DNA from: Zygophlyctis sp. KS116
Taxonomy: Eukaryota; Chytridiomycota
DNA: 64,000 nucleotides
Assembly: GCA_054661495.1 (NCBI GenBank)
Contig: BAAFSQ010000024.1
Coordinates: forward strand, 1 to 64,000
Direction: 5' to 3'
In this document: in pieces, positions 32,373-44,945 of the stretch
Layout: each line of letters opens with the position of its first letter
Numbering within the stretch: position 1 is the stretch's first letter
The notes under the pieces: model-generated
Database searches by the model: none
What the model was told of the DNA's origin: nothing
Seen by the model: the letters and a program-made list of their open reading frames with translations, nothing else
Position numbers and translations under genes: made by a program

Positions 32373-35300
32373 ATGAAGCGTGGGCATGATGATATGGAAG
32401 TTACTGATGAAATGGATATGTCTGTCTCTGAAGATCCAGCTCTTAAGCGTGTCAGAATCAATGAATCAAATTCCATGGTCGCATTACAATTAGATAAAAT
32501 ACTAAATTATTTAGAAGTTGATTTTTCCACTCGAGAAAATAGCCATGGACTTTTAAAAAAGTATATTGAGTCAATGCATACAGGTCCTCAAGAAAATCCT
32601 ATATATTATGCTGGTGCAGTGGTTTGGATAACAAAGAAATTAGCCAAACAATCTTCATCTAGCTTTTTCATTGGACGAATATTCGCTGTACTCTCAAAGA
32701 TTGACATGTCCGAATCTAAATTAAGCATGCATGCATTTTGCTCTATTCTCAAATCGGTTTTGATCTTCTTGGAAAGTAATCAGGTTACGATTTCTGAAAC
32801 GAGAATAATCGCAGAAACTCTTCAGAAAATTGACACCATGTATAAATCATTATCGAAAATACATTCATTATACTCAAAATCAGTAGCATTGCTTTTTAAG
32901 CCAAAGACAGTGGTCGATCAAGAAAAATATTATGAATTTACAAATTATTTATGGATATTATACTGTTTTGCAAGAGGTATATCAAATGAATTCTTAAATT
33001 AGATTTATTTTTTGCAGATCAATGGAACGATGAAAGGGAAGTATTACTATTTTTATATTGTTTACTCTTTTATGGTTCGCAGATTGATGGGAAATATAGG
33101 AATTCAATCTCTCAAGGTAATTATAGTTCTTGAACTTTTAGTAATTAATTGCTCTAATTCAACAATGTATAATGGATTTCTTACTAGCAATGGGCACGAT
33201 GATTGGATATTTTATCTTGATATCATCCAGAGAATTCTATGCAATGATTGTGGTATTGAGCCACAAAAATATGCAGAAACTGAAATTATGGTGATTGATA
33301 ATCTTACAAAGGTTTTTATCATCAATTTACATTTTATAGGCGATGATTGAGAAAGATCTCTTACGGTTTGAAGGAATTTCCATTTTTGAAAAACCTCTGC
33401 CATGGTCAAAATATGTTAATGCGTATGATCTTGAACATGCAGGGCTTTTTCATCAAAATTCTGAGGGTCTTTTGAAGTTTTACGATACTTTGGTGGTGGA
33501 AAAAGGATACGAAATCAACGGAAGAATATTTTTACCGGCGAATTCGGACAAAGGAACCGTTCGTCGGTTTATTAGAACTCCCAGATCATCTATCTTATCT
33601 AAATCCTCTGTCAGGGCTCGAAGCTTACAAACAGCATTTGAAAAAGCCAGTGTCTTTAATGTAATTATTATTCACTTATAGATAGCAAAATATGCCAGCC
33701 ACTCCTTTAACAGCCAGAGGCACCATTCATCGAAAGGTCAGCGCTTCAGTTGAAGTTACGGAGTCTCAGAAGTGGTTGAGTGATTTATTAAAGGATGCAG
33801 TAAGTTCATTTTTCTTTTACAAAAAGACTACAACTTGTTGCAAGCATGTTTCAGCAAATTTACGAAATTTATCCACGGTTCAGAATATTGAAGGAAGGGT
33901 CAAATCCACTATGTGTATTTTCGTCGCATTAAATTATAGATGATTTGACCCAGAAGTTTCCCGGATTTTGCGAGCATTTTAGGATATCTACAAAATTTTA
34001 TTACTTTGCCTTGTCACAGCTGATACAAAAGGTGGTTCCTAAATTGAAATATATAAACACAAAAAATGTATGCGTATCAAAATGTACTCATCTTGTAGAT
34101 GGCAATGGACTTTATTCTATCTGATAGCCAGTTCCATCGATGTCTTTTAACAATTTGCTTTGAATTGATACGATACAATTTCCAAGTAACAGCCAATTAA
34201 TGACTGATATTATATAGGCCACATTTACATTAGATGATATCATGAATGTACTTGGATGCAAGTCATTTAACATGAGTCTCATAATAGAAATGGTGCATTA
34301 TAGTGGAATACAGGTATGATTTTATTAATCAGTTAAAATATAGTTTCCAAGATATTTGTCGAAAAGACTTGCCGAATTGGATGAAAGATTTTTGGAGTCT
34401 GCCATATGGAAAGACAATGCTACGTATTATGTATTGAATTCGGTTTCAAGCGACCTGATATCTCAGAGTAATTATTAAATTCATGAAAACATTAGATCCG
34501 CCAATAAACATTTCCCTCTTTTATCAAATCTTTAATGGGACAGCAGACCAATTGCATAATCCCGTAAGAGATGCGGACACTTTTGTAATCAATGTATTTT
34601 AAATTGTAATGTTAAAACTTTAGGAGCTGTTCAAAAGAGTAGCACGACTCGTACATCTTCGGCTAAAATCTCTCATGACCACTCTTAACCTCACTGAAAG
34701 AATAAAAACTGTCGATGTAAAGGCCACTGAAGATTCTATATTACAAAAGGTTTTAATTTTTTATATTAATTTCTAGACGATGAAATATATGCAACTAACG
34801 ATAACCAATGAATTTAAATCCCGAATTCTATTTTGCAGACATTTAGATGTTATAATGACTTGCTGTTTATTTGCTGTTTGTCGCATGGCACGAGCCCCTT
34901 TACAATTCAAAGATATCATAAACTGTTATAAATCCCAGCCTCAGTGTTTAAGTCAAGTAAGTTTTCCCTTTTATAACTCATTGGTATTTGACAAGATTTT
35001 CACAATATCTGGCCAAGAACCTGTCGACATTCATACTTTTTACAATAGCCAATATATTTCAAACTTTAGAAGTTTAATGAATCTAGCCAATGAAGAGGTA
35101 TTTAATATCTGCCCTAATTATTAGCCTAAAATATCACCAGTAAAACCTACCCCTGAAAAATGCACTCCCACTGTCCGATCAGTCATTAATACTGGAAACA
35201 TCTCCTCTCCTTACCGACTCATTGCTGCTCAAAACATTTTAAAATCACAAAATATGACTCCAACCACGAAAAGGCTGTATAATTTTGGCGAATCTCCAAT

Positions 35301-35414
35301 GCCTCAAACCAACAAGGTATGTTGAAAAAAAAATTTATTGGTTAGTCACCGCTGGGAGGAGGACGTGCCACCAAGAAGAGTCTATTTCACAAACCACCTC
35401 TACATCCAACTTAA
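32373..35414 (+). CDS. Retinoblastoma-family pocket protein
   Basis: Cell-cycle repressor that binds E2F. N-terminal Rb domain: [20 protein letters not shown] and [15 protein letters not shown] after splicing. The pocket A start reads [12 protein letters not shown] and [13 protein letters not shown]. Pocket B holds [20 protein letters not shown] and [13 protein letters not shown], the classic RHLDQIMMC-type signature. The C-terminus has Ser/Thr-Pro sites ([32 protein letters not shown]) of CDK-target type. Many short introns. Zoosporic fungi and animals keep pocket proteins, most other fungi do not, which bears on lineage. The stop overlaps that of SmE. Confidence 0.9.
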
Positions 35415-35700
35415 ACAGTTGCTGATTGTAGCAGGGATATATTATCTCCCTTGAGTAGAATTCTTCCAATTGATTTTTTCTGTTTAGTTTTCAAGTGAAT
35501 TTCCTGAGCATCGTCGAGAACTAAATTCATAAATTCATCAAAACCCAAGATCTGTCCTTGAATTTTAAAGTCTGTATTTTCGTACAACCAAATCTCAATC
35601 CTTGTTTTCTATACATTAAAAAGACAAAAAATACCTGCTGTAGCATTCTAAACAGGAAATTGATTGGTTGAACCATGATCTTTTGGACTTTTGTGGCCAT
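35411..35700 (-). CDS. SNRPE: Spliceosomal Sm protein E
   Basis: Core Sm ring protein. Spliced product of about 86 residues: [20 protein letters not shown], then [20 protein letters not shown] (Sm1), [17 protein letters not shown] and [13 protein letters not shown] (Sm2). One 26-nt intron after MLQ. The ATG at 35700 is the homologous start; the frame is open further upstream but this lacks similarity. The stop TAA uses bases 35411-35413 and overlaps the RB stop on the other strand. Confidence 0.96.
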
Positions 35701-35840
35701 TTTTTCAAACGTCACCTCCCACACTGCCCTTGCTCATAACAGACCAACGTTGGCAGTGCGCCTTGTTTGGACTCAGGCTGATAAATACTTTTTAGAAATT
35801 ATAGCTACTTGGGATCTTAGACTCATAAACCTTGAAATTC

Positions 35841-36257
35841 TTATACTATATTTTTTAGAATTAGTACAACTAAAAATAAATATAAAATGAATACCTGAAT
35901 CCCCCCTTAAAAACATTTTAGAAATAAACCGATCCTTGTTTACTGGTTTAGATTTCTTCATTCCCTTTCCAGAAGTTGGGTTCTCTGTCCACATCTAACA
36001 TTATTAAGAAAAAAATTACTTCCTTGACATTCTCAAGGACTAGATTGCAATGGCGATCAAATGCTTTGACTCGGGCCAAGAGTTTCTTATTGTTTCTAGA
36101 ATTAGATGAGATGATCTTGCCTTGTCATGATCAGAATTTGAGAATTTGATTTAACGGCAGTCGTTAGTAAAGACAGAGGACCTGACTGGAATTCAGCTTC
36201 TTCTAAAGCCAAGACTTCAGCTTCGGTCATTTCGGATTTTGGCTTGATGGTTGCCAT
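35841..36257 (-). CDS. SNRPD2: Spliceosomal Sm protein D2
   Basis: Core Sm protein. Starts [20 protein letters not shown] and has [57 protein letters not shown] and [11 protein letters not shown], then ends VVLILKNIV. Three introns were spliced. The first begins GC rather than GT (GCAAGA...CTAG, 25 nt), a GC-AG intron. The gene follows SmE head to tail on the same strand, 140 bp apart, so two Sm ring genes are neighbours. Confidence 0.95.
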
Positions 36258-36348
36258 TTAGATTTTTCAAATTCTTGTAATGCTTAGGTGTTCAACTCAT
36301 ATCCACTTAAAACAATTAAAACGATGCAATAATGATTAAAAAGTAAAC

Positions 36349-38040
36349 TTATGCCATCTTGAGTTGACACTTGTCCAAAAACTTGGTTGTAAAAGTAATA
36401 TTGACTAGGCTGTCCATGATTCTCTTGTTTTGAGAAGCAGTTAGTAAATTTGGGTACTTTATGGGAATATCAGAAGGCCATCCAGTAATGTCATCTAGTG
36501 TCATTTCCTTCCAAGGGATATGTGCAACTACGCATCCTAGTTGGTTTGCCAACTTTGATCGAAGTCCACCAGATACTAATTTTCGAAGGTCAAAACACAC
36601 CTTTTTACCCTTGAGTCTTTCCAAGAAGTCTTCAGAAAACTTCATTTCAGTGATTTTTTCAATGATTTTTTCTCTTTCAAGGGCCGTTAAATGATGAGGA
36701 TGTTTGACCGGGATTTCTTCTGGCCAACCAATAATGTCTTTAGCTGTAATATCTTTCCAAGGAATTCCAGAGACATAACTATTCATTTGAAAATTCAATT
36801 TTTCTCTTAAATCTTTAGCAATGTGAGAACTTGTTTTACCCTGATAGTAACGATTACTAGTGATAGTTTCAGACATTTTCTTTAAGAATTCATCAGAGAA
36901 TTTCATCTCGTCAAGATGTTCAAGAATCTGCTTATTTTGAGTAGATGTTAATAAATTGGGATATTCTAATGGAACTGATTCAGGCCAGTTTTCAATATCA
37001 CTGGGTTTTAAGTCTTTCCAAGGGACATTGGCAACTTGCACGCCTAATTGTTGATTAAGTTTAAGTCGGAGTGTAGAGATTATTTCCTTTCGTAAAACAT
37101 GAATTTCAGAAGACATTGAGCCTTTGATTCTTTCCAGCGCAGAGTCTGTAAGTTTAATCTCATCCACGTGTTCATTCAACTTTAACTTTTGAGGAATAGA
37201 TAGGTTCACTGGATATATCACAGGAACCTCATCTGGCCAATTGATAAAATCATCCTTTTGCAAGTCTTTCCATGGAATGTTTGATATAAACATTCCAAGT
37301 TGCTGAGTTAGAGTATTTCTGATGTGATAACAGATACTTTTTTGAAGACTCTGGATTTTATTTGATTTTCCAGAGTTTTTCTGCTTCATTTCATCAACAA
37401 AAAGAGTACTCAACTCGATTTCATCCATTTTATCAACCAAAAGATTAAGTTTAGTAAATCCCATCCCCCAAACATTTTCAATCGGCAATTCTTCTGGCCA
37501 CCCAAAGAGACCAAATTCTGCTATTTGTTTCCATGGAATCTGTGTAATATCTGGAAAGAGATCGCGAATCTTTTTAAGAAGAAAGTCTGTAATCAATTGC
37601 TTCACTTGTTTAAGATTAGCAAACTTCATAAATCTATCCCATGCATTCTTCCAATCCTTATCATCTGCCACATTCACAGTACCGATGGTAGACATATCTC
37701 CAGTCGCTAGTAAACCATTGTTATTTATAGTCGATATCTCTGGAAAGTACTGCGCCCAAAAGCTTCTAATAATCATCCTATTTTTGAATTTTGATTCATT
37801 TTCTCCCGTTATCAATGGATCGACATCATTTGAAAGAGATTTGATTGGGGAGTCCTGAGGAGAGTTTAGAATATCCTTTAAACTGATTCCTTTATCTTTT
37901 TCAGATATCTGTGCACCATCTGAAATTGACAGTTTTTGTCTCTTATTTTTTTCTTGTTCGGCAACTTCCATGATTGGTCTCTTTACTGGAAGTTTTCCAG
38001 TTAACTGTAACAAAGCTTCTGCTGCATCAACATCAAGCAT
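36349..38040 (-). CDS. Nuclear-type protein with five IPWK/GWP repeats
   Basis: About 563 residues from the ATG at 38040. The N-terminal fifth has a basic patch (KNKRQKL) and acidic, Ser-rich linkers. The rest is five units of about 85 residues. Each unit has a helix like LRxKLNxQLG, then IPWK(D/E/Q), then W/GWP-x-x-(I/V)P, a YPNLLT-type block with Gln-x-Lys, and a helix ending (D/T)EMKFS-x-x-FL. IPWK codons lie near 37535, 37270, 37020, 36755 and 36515 in the window. I recognise no Pfam domain. DNA binding or scaffolding is possible; no catalytic motif is seen. Confidence 0.7.
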   Translation of the reverse strand: MLDVDAAEALLQLTGKLPVKRPIMEVAEQEKNKRQKLSISDGAQISEKDKGISLKDILNSPQDSPIKSLSNDVDPLITGENESKFKNRMIIRSFWAQYFPEISTINNNGLLATGDMSTIGTVNVADDKDWKNAWDRFMKFANLKQVKQLITDFLLKKIRDLFPDITQIPWKQIAEFGLFGWPEELPIENVWGMGFTKLNLLVDKMDEIELSTLFVDEMKQKNSGKSNKIQSLQKSICYHIRNTLTQQLGMFISNIPWKDLQKDDFINWPDEVPVIYPVNLSIPQKLKLNEHVDEIKLTDSALERIKGSMSSEIHVLRKEIISTLRLKLNQQLGVQVANVPWKDLKPSDIENWPESVPLEYPNLLTSTQNKQILEHLDEMKFSDEFLKKMSETITSNRYYQGKTSSHIAKDLREKLNFQMNSYVSGIPWKDITAKDIIGWPEEIPVKHPHHLTALEREKIIEKITEMKFSEDFLERLKGKKVCFDLRKLVSGGLRSKLANQLGCVVAHIPWKEMTLDDITGWPSDIPIKYPNLLTASQNKRIMDSLVNITFTTKFLDKCQLKMA

Positions 38041-38497
38041 TTCAATATTTTTTGTAAGATAAAGGGACCTTATGTTACCAGCGGCCAATAATTAACGCCA
38101 CTATCAACTAACAGTCATTATGTCTAGATCTTGAGCTTGACGATCTGTATCTAATATCTAAACATGAAGCATACAATTTCTGAATGAAATTCCAATGATC
38201 CGAAATTCCACTTGTCCAAAACTTCCTGTACATGATCACATTATTGGCTTTTGTGGTCAAGTTACGGCCTGCTTACGGACGCTTTAATTTTACTCAAATA
38301 TACTTTTAAGACCAATAATTAATACTAGAAACCTGTGGATAATAAAGACAATTTCTCTAAAATGTGTAAAACAGTATAATAAAACTGGCTGTTATTACTG
38401 TTCAGAGTTTAAGATAAGTTTCATGTTGAAGGGTGCTTCTACTGATCTGACAAATCTAAAACAGCAGATCGACAAATATAAATCACTTTTTAAGATA
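38041..38497. other. Gap between repeat protein and NAA10
   Basis: Nothing is clearly coding. A possible short two-exon frame on the plus strand (ATG 38363, then [20 protein letters not shown] near 38440) has no family match and runs into the NAA10 end. No C/D box pair or tRNA was seen. Confidence 0.35.
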
Positions 38498-38959
38498 TTA
38501 AAGCATTTTTTTCATTGCATATGCATCTTCCCCATCTGCATAATATCCTTTTTCAATATCAACAACAGCAAACTCTAAATTATCCTTGTAAAGCTTTAAT
38601 GCAGCTCTATTAGATTTTCTTACATGTAAGGAGACATGAGCAGATTGAAAAACCTTCTTCATTGCATCTTCAGACAATAACATTAATTTTTTAGCTAATC
38701 CCAACCTTCTCCATCCTCTCATTACAGATAAAGAAGTTATATGACCATGAGGAACATCTTGAATTTCATCTTCCATTTTTGCCAAAACATATCCTACAAT
38801 TCTACTTTTAGAATCTACAGCAACAAAACTTAATTGAGGCCAAGAGGCTGAATGATACATGTAATATTTTAACTGATAATTTTCTGGGAGATTTAAGAGA
38901 TTGCAATGTTGGATGGCAATGAGATCGTCTAGACTGCACTGTCTTATCGTTAGCGCCAT
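38498..38959 (-). CDS. NAA10: NatA catalytic subunit NAA10 (ARD1)
   Basis: N-terminal acetyltransferase of ribosome-bound NatA. 153 residues of GNAT fold: [50 protein letters not shown] (acetyl-CoA loop R-x-x-G-x-A form), [17 protein letters not shown] and [15 protein letters not shown]. The usual long C-terminal tail is absent, as in minimal forms. No intron. Divergent from CNOT1 across 148 bp. Confidence 0.95.
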   Translation of the reverse strand: MALTIRQCSLDDLIAIQHCNLLNLPENYQLKYYMYHSASWPQLSFVAVDSKSRIVGYVLAKMEDEIQDVPHGHITSLSVMRGWRRLGLAKKLMLLSEDAMKKVFQSAHVSLHVRKSNRAALKLYKDNLEFAVVDIEKGYYADGEDAYAMKKML

Positions 38960-39054
38960 TTTTTCTTTTGATACTGCGTTTGACTAGGCTGTTGGTTCTG
39001 CGTAGGCTCCCGGTCAGTGTCCGAACAAGGTCATACAGGGAACATAGGTCATAC

Positions 39055-39099
39055 AGAGTAGGCAGTGCCATAGAGTAGGCAGTGCCAAAGAGTAGGCAG
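39055..39099. repeat. 17-bp tandem repeat, three copies
   Basis: AGAGTAGGCAGTGCCA units begin at 39055, 39072 and 39089, the last partial. Upstream an 11-bp AGGTCATACAG is repeated at 39028 and 39046. The array ends nine bases before the CNOT1 ATG, so it is in its leader or core promoter. Confidence 0.85.
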
Positions 39100-39107
39100 A
39101 AAAATAA

Positions 39108-42100
39108 ATGACTGCAAGTCAACTCGTTCTAGATTATGGCTACGCATGTACAGAGTCTAATGAATCTTTTACAACTGTTTTAAACCAGGCTAATTCTCTT
39201 CCTCTCTCTCCGTCAACGACTGCAGACTTGATGATTACTTTTTTGAAATCTAGAGAAATTCAAAACGGAGAAAAATCTTGGAATTTGGCTGTTATAAAAA
39301 ATGTATTTTCAGGGAATTTAGAACCTGGATTTTCTATAAAAGGTTTTTTACAAAATTTGGATGTTAATTGGGAATTGAAGGATTTAAAGGATTTTTACTT
39401 TTTCAAGGAATTACTCTCAATAGTCTTTGGTGAATCGCCATTATTTACTTTTTTACATTTTCCGTGGAATCATAAAAAAGGAATTTTGACGCTAATTTCT
39501 TTCTGGATACAAGTGGAAAATTTAGGATTGGATAACCCATTTAATGGGACAATGATTCCTAATAATAGAAAAATTATAACCAGTCATTTTCAAGATTCTT
39601 TTTGGAATAATTTAGACCTGATAGGGTTCTTGTGGGAGATGGGGAATTCAAAAGAGTTGGAAGGGATCGTAGGTAATATATTTTTGGAAGGAAGTAATTC
39701 TTGTCCGGAATTGATAATGTTGGGATTTTCAAAATTGAATTGGACAAATTCTTCTCCATTTAAAGATGTTTTACAGTCACTCTTGTTATTATTTTTACAA
39801 GGGCATGCAAGTTCAGGAGTGGTTCTTCCAGCTTTATGGCAATCTTCTCCTTCGCTTTTTATAACAGGGATTTTGGCGTACTATGCTTCAGATCCATCAT
39901 CGCTATCTAGAATTTTGGATTTAGCACAAGATTTAAAGGTTTTAGGACAGGTTTTGGAGGCTGAATCTTTTAATTTTTCAATAGATTTGGCGGCTTTGGC
40001 GTCAAGAAGAGAATATTTGAATTTAGAAAAATGGCTGATAGATCATATAAGAGAAAAAGGATTGCCTTTTTTTCTTGCAATTTTGGATTTCTTAAGAGAT
40101 AAAATCGCTGTTTCAAGTGGAAGATTGGAAGGTAAACCTCCTGTAGTTCCTCTTTCAATTGATGTCGCCGGAGTGTTTATAAGGACAATCTTACATAATA
40201 AGCAGTATGTATACCATATTAATTACTAGTATTTTGTCTCCTGATAAAGTGCAATTATTGCGTGAAACATTAACGGCATGTGTTCAAACTTGGCCGCAAT
40301 TAGAATCTGGAATCTCTGCTATTTTGGAATCTGCTTCTAATAACAACAATACGGCAGGTATTAATCCACAAGCACCGGCTACGTTTCCTCAAGACATTGA
40401 AGAAGAGGCAAATTCTTATTATGAAAGAATTTACAAGGGGGAAGTATCTATACCTCAAATCGTAGAAATTTTGTCACGTTTCAAGAATTCCAATTTTCCA
40501 AGAGAGCAGCAGGTGTTCAAGTGTATGATACATAATTTGTTTGATGAATATCAATTTTTTCCAAGATACCCTGATAAGGAATTAGCGATAACTAGTATTT
40601 TATTTGGGTCTTTGATTCAAAATCAAATAATCAGCTCCATCGCCTTGGGAGTAGCGTTAAGATACGTTTTAGAGGCCTTACGACAGCCCATAGGATCTAA
40701 ATTGTTTAATTTTGCTAGTCAAGCGCTATACCAGTTTCAATCTCGTTTAGTTGAATGGCCACAATACTGTACTCTTTTACTTCAGATACCGCATCTTCCA
40801 CAGGCTATGCCTGATGTTATGCAAAAAATTAGTCGTGTATTAAATCAAAATGGAACTGGACAGTCATTTACACCAGAAGCATTACCGGATAATGGATCTT
40901 TGTCACGCCAAACCTCTAGTCCACAAGTTGCTCCAGTTTTTTCAGCATTGAGATTGGATGCTGACCTGGAAGGTTCTGCTGAAACCCCAGATGATATCAT
41001 TCATGATAAAATACTTTTCATTATGAATAATTTATCTACTGAAAACATGAATGTTAAAATAATTGAAATGCGGGAAATCTTTGGACCCCCTCATTATCGT
41101 TGGTTTAGTGGCTACATCGTGAGGAGGGCTAGTCAGGAGCCAAATTACCATTCTTTGTATTCAGATTTTTTGGATGCATTAAGCAGCAATATTCTGGAAA
41201 GACATATTATTCATGAAACATTCTCCAATGTTCATGTACTTTTGAATTCAGAAAAGACTGTTGCTTCTTCTCAAGAGCGTACACTTCTAAAGAATTTAGG
41301 GACTTGGCTGGGACTTGTCACTCTGTCAAAAAACAAACCTATTAAGAATCGTAATTTAGCAATGAAAGAATTGCTGCTGGAAGGATATGACTCATCAAGG
41401 CTAATTGTTGTTATTCCTTTTGTTTGCAAGGTTTTGGAGCAAGGATTTGATAGCATTGTATTTTCTCCGCCAAATCCATGGTTAATGTCGATTATGAAAT
41501 TGTTGGCTGAATTATACCACTATGCTAACTTGAAATTGAATCTTAAATTCGAAATTGAGGTTCTATGCAAGAAATTGAATCTCGATATAAAAGGTGCATA
41601 TTTAAAATGGCCTCTGACAAAATAGATATCCAACCGACTGATATATTACGCAATCGTCCTTTGAAAGATTATGGAACTAAACAGGCAGACACTGATAACT
41701 CGTTACAGACATCTTCGGGTAAACATAATTGTTTGATTAATTATTTAGATAATAGTGGTCAATTCTACTCTAATATTAGCACATTTCTCACATTCAATTC
41801 CAATATACCTCTTTTTAATTCTCAGCCAGCTTTAAAGCGAATTGTTCAAATAGCGATTGAGCGTGCAATTCGTGAAGTGGTATTTAGATTTATTTTAGTA
41901 ATTTTTAGGTAACATCCCCTGTAGTGGAAAGAAGTGTCGCAATTGCAACAATTGCATCTCGTGAATTGGTACTCAAAGATTTCGCACTAGAAGGAAACGA
42001 TGAAAAAATGAGAAAGGCCGCACACTTAATGGTTCAGAGTCTATCAGGTATTTTATTCATTGGTTTATATCTAGGAAGTCTTGCGTCAGTTTCAACTCGT

Positions 42101-44926
42101 GAGCCGCTGCGAGTTAGCATAGTTGCTCATATTAAAAATCTTCTCCTTCAAAATGGAATTACGGAGGTTGGTTTTATATTTACTAAATAACAGCAATCTG
42201 TCCCAGAGCAAGTTATATATGTCGTTGTTGCTGATAATCTGGAATTGGCATGCTCTATTATGGAAAAAACAGCCGCAGAAAAGTCTACAGCTGAAGTAGA
42301 TGATGCTTTGACTCAAGCTTATGTTCTTCGAAGAAAACATAGAGAGGTATTTTGAAATTAATCTTATTATAAGCGTACAACGCAGCCATTTTATGACATG
42401 TCAGTCTTTGGAGCTTCTAGATATCCTTCACTCTTGCCCGAGTCATTGAAATTGAAACCAGGAGGTCTTACTTTATCTCAGATACGTGTGTATGAAGATT
42501 TTATGCGCATTACTGTTCCGGGTTCTCCAGCTCCTGATTCAGATAGAGTTGCTCGGGCTGCTGATACTCATTTTGGAAACCAGGCCTCGGAGCAGCCTGC
42601 TTATGATAATGTCCCAGCGGCAATATCTACGCAACAAGCCATGGAAAAGTTTACGGTATTTTTGTTTATACTTAAATACAGGTGTTAATGGTTGAGTTGG
42701 AGCGAAATATATCCCAAAATGCAAACGCTTCGCTGCAAGCTCTGAACGCTAATCATGTTCTTCGTGCATTGATTCGCCAGGTACCTCTACTTGTGACGCA
42801 GGCTGCGAATCGGGATGATTGTGCCTTATTGTTTTCCCAAAACATAGTCCAGCAGCTGTACAAATCTGATAATAAGCTTTCTACCGAAATTAATTTATTG
42901 ATTCTAGAAAAGTTATGTGAAATATCTAAGAGATTTTTCAAAGAATTAAAGGAGTGGCTCCTTTATGATGATAATGAGGTAAGGTTGTTTTTTAAAATAC
43001 TAGAAAAAATTCGACGTCTCGGTTACTATATTACTACTGGAACGAGGTTTTGTAACAATCCAAGAGCTGGATTTGCAATTATGCCGCTTGATAGAGGTTG
43101 GTCGTCCTTCTGCAATTTCATATGCGTGTAATCTCATCCGTTCATGTCTGCTTTCGGAAGCTCCTTTGTGTTCTTACAATTCATTTTTATTATCAGTGGA
43201 AGCACTTCGAAGATCCTCGGTTGAATCGCACAAAAACATAGCATCTGCAGTTGAATTCGGATTGGGACAAAAGATGGCTCAGCTAGCTGAAAACGAAAAC
43301 ATGATTGAAAATTCCGATTTCCAAAAGATCAAAGAACAAATCATTGCGGTTTATAAGGAATGGATTCAATTATATGGGCATCCTGCTTCAAATGAACGAA
43401 ATCAGCTTAATTATGTTGCGCTTTTGCAAGCGAACAACTTGCTTCTCAAGAAGAATATTACTCCGATGTTCCTACGAGTGGCCATAGAAGCTACAATAGA
43501 AGCATATATGCAAAGTTCCTCCTTAGGAGCCTCTTCAGCCGCAGCTTATCAGACTGTAGATGCTCTCGCTAGATTATTCGTATTGATTATAATCCATCAA
43601 CCCGACGAGCCCAACTCTGAGCCCTGCTCTGGACGAAACAAAATATTCAATTTGATATTTTCTGTAATACCATTAGTGATTGCTCATAATCACGAGCAGA
43701 ATAGAACAAGTTTCAATCAAAAACCATTCTTTCGATTATTTTCATCGATGCTTTGCGGGTTTTCAGCTAATAGAGAAGCGCTTGAACCTGTTGAAATCAA
43801 TTTGTTTTCAGCATTAGGGTAAATTTGATTTTTTCTAATATTAGGAACATGCTTCATTTATTGAACCCCTCCATTTTGCCTGGATTTAGCTTTTCCTGGG
43901 TACAGATAGTTTCTCATCGTTTCTTTTTCCCAAAGTTGATTCAGAGTGATCGAAAATTGCTTTGGATAGTTTGTAAGCGTCTATTGGTGGACTTGCTGGA
44001 ATTTTTGAATCCTTATCTCACACGTGTGCCACTTTCAAATACAATTCGCATCTTCTATAAAGCGGCACTTCGAATCATGCTCGTTCTAGTCCATGATTTC
44101 CCAGAATTTCTTTGTGAATATCACTTTGATTTGGTTAATGTTGTTCCTTACTCTTGTGTTCAACTCAGAAATCTCATCTTGTCTGCTTTTCCTCAGGATA
44201 TGAAATTGCCCGATCCATTCACGCCAAATTTAAAGGTGGATCTTTTGCCAGAAATCAACCAATCTCCCACAATTCTTTCTGATTATACTTCTAGCCTAGT
44301 TCAACTTAATTTGCTAGAACAACTTGATACATATTTAGAAACTCGAAGTCCTCAATCTTTTCTTAGCGGCTTATCTAGTAGATTTTTGTCTGAATCTAGC
44401 ACTACTGAGGCAAAATATGACATCAAGGCTATTAGTTCTCTAGTATTGTACATGGGAATAAAAGCGATATCTCACTCTAAAGCTAAAATAAATACACCGG
44501 ATGGAATCTCTAATGCACCGCTTGATATCTTTCAGAGTCTTGCAGACGATATGGATAGTGAAAGTATGAATTTTATTATTAAACCTAGGTCGTTATTACC
44601 TTTTTAGTGCTGTAGCTGATCAGCTCCGATACCCCAACAGTCATACGCACTATTTCAGCTGTATTTTATTGCATATTTTCTCTGAAACTCAATCCCTAAA
44701 GATTCAAGAGCAGATTACACGGTAATTTTCCATTTTTAATCATAGTGTACTTATCGAGCGCTTAATCGTCAATCGCCCTCACCCCTATGGTCTATTGATT
44801 ACATTTATTGAATTAATTCGAAATCCCAGATACAAGTTTTGGGATTTAAGTATTATACATTGTGCTCCTGAAATTGAACGAATTTTCTCAAATGTTGCCA
44901 AATCAATTGTCAATAAAGCTGGATAG
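39108..44926 (+). CDS. CNOT1: CCR4-NOT scaffold CNOT1
   Basis: Scaffold of the main deadenylase complex. Hallmarks: [15 protein letters not shown], then [35 protein letters not shown] and [19 protein letters not shown] (MIF4G part), [20 protein letters not shown] and [16 protein letters not shown] (NOT1 C-terminal). About eleven introns of 24-32 nt were spliced; they restore [20 protein letters not shown] and the terminal [20 protein letters not shown]. Length is roughly 1,830 residues, nearer to yeast than to human. An apparent 19-nt intron at 44589 was replaced by a 25-nt one from 44562-44590 that fits the family. Confidence 0.95.
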
Positions 44927-44945
44927 AATAATAATTTTTAAAAAT

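Noticed and set aside
38363-38520. Short two-exon coiled-coil gene
   Set aside because: The splice phase is uncertain, no family matches and it runs into the NAA10 end on the other strand.
44562-44599. A 19-nt intron in CNOT1
   Set aside because: An alternative 25-nt intron keeps the frame and restores [20 protein letters not shown], which is the conserved CNOT1 text.
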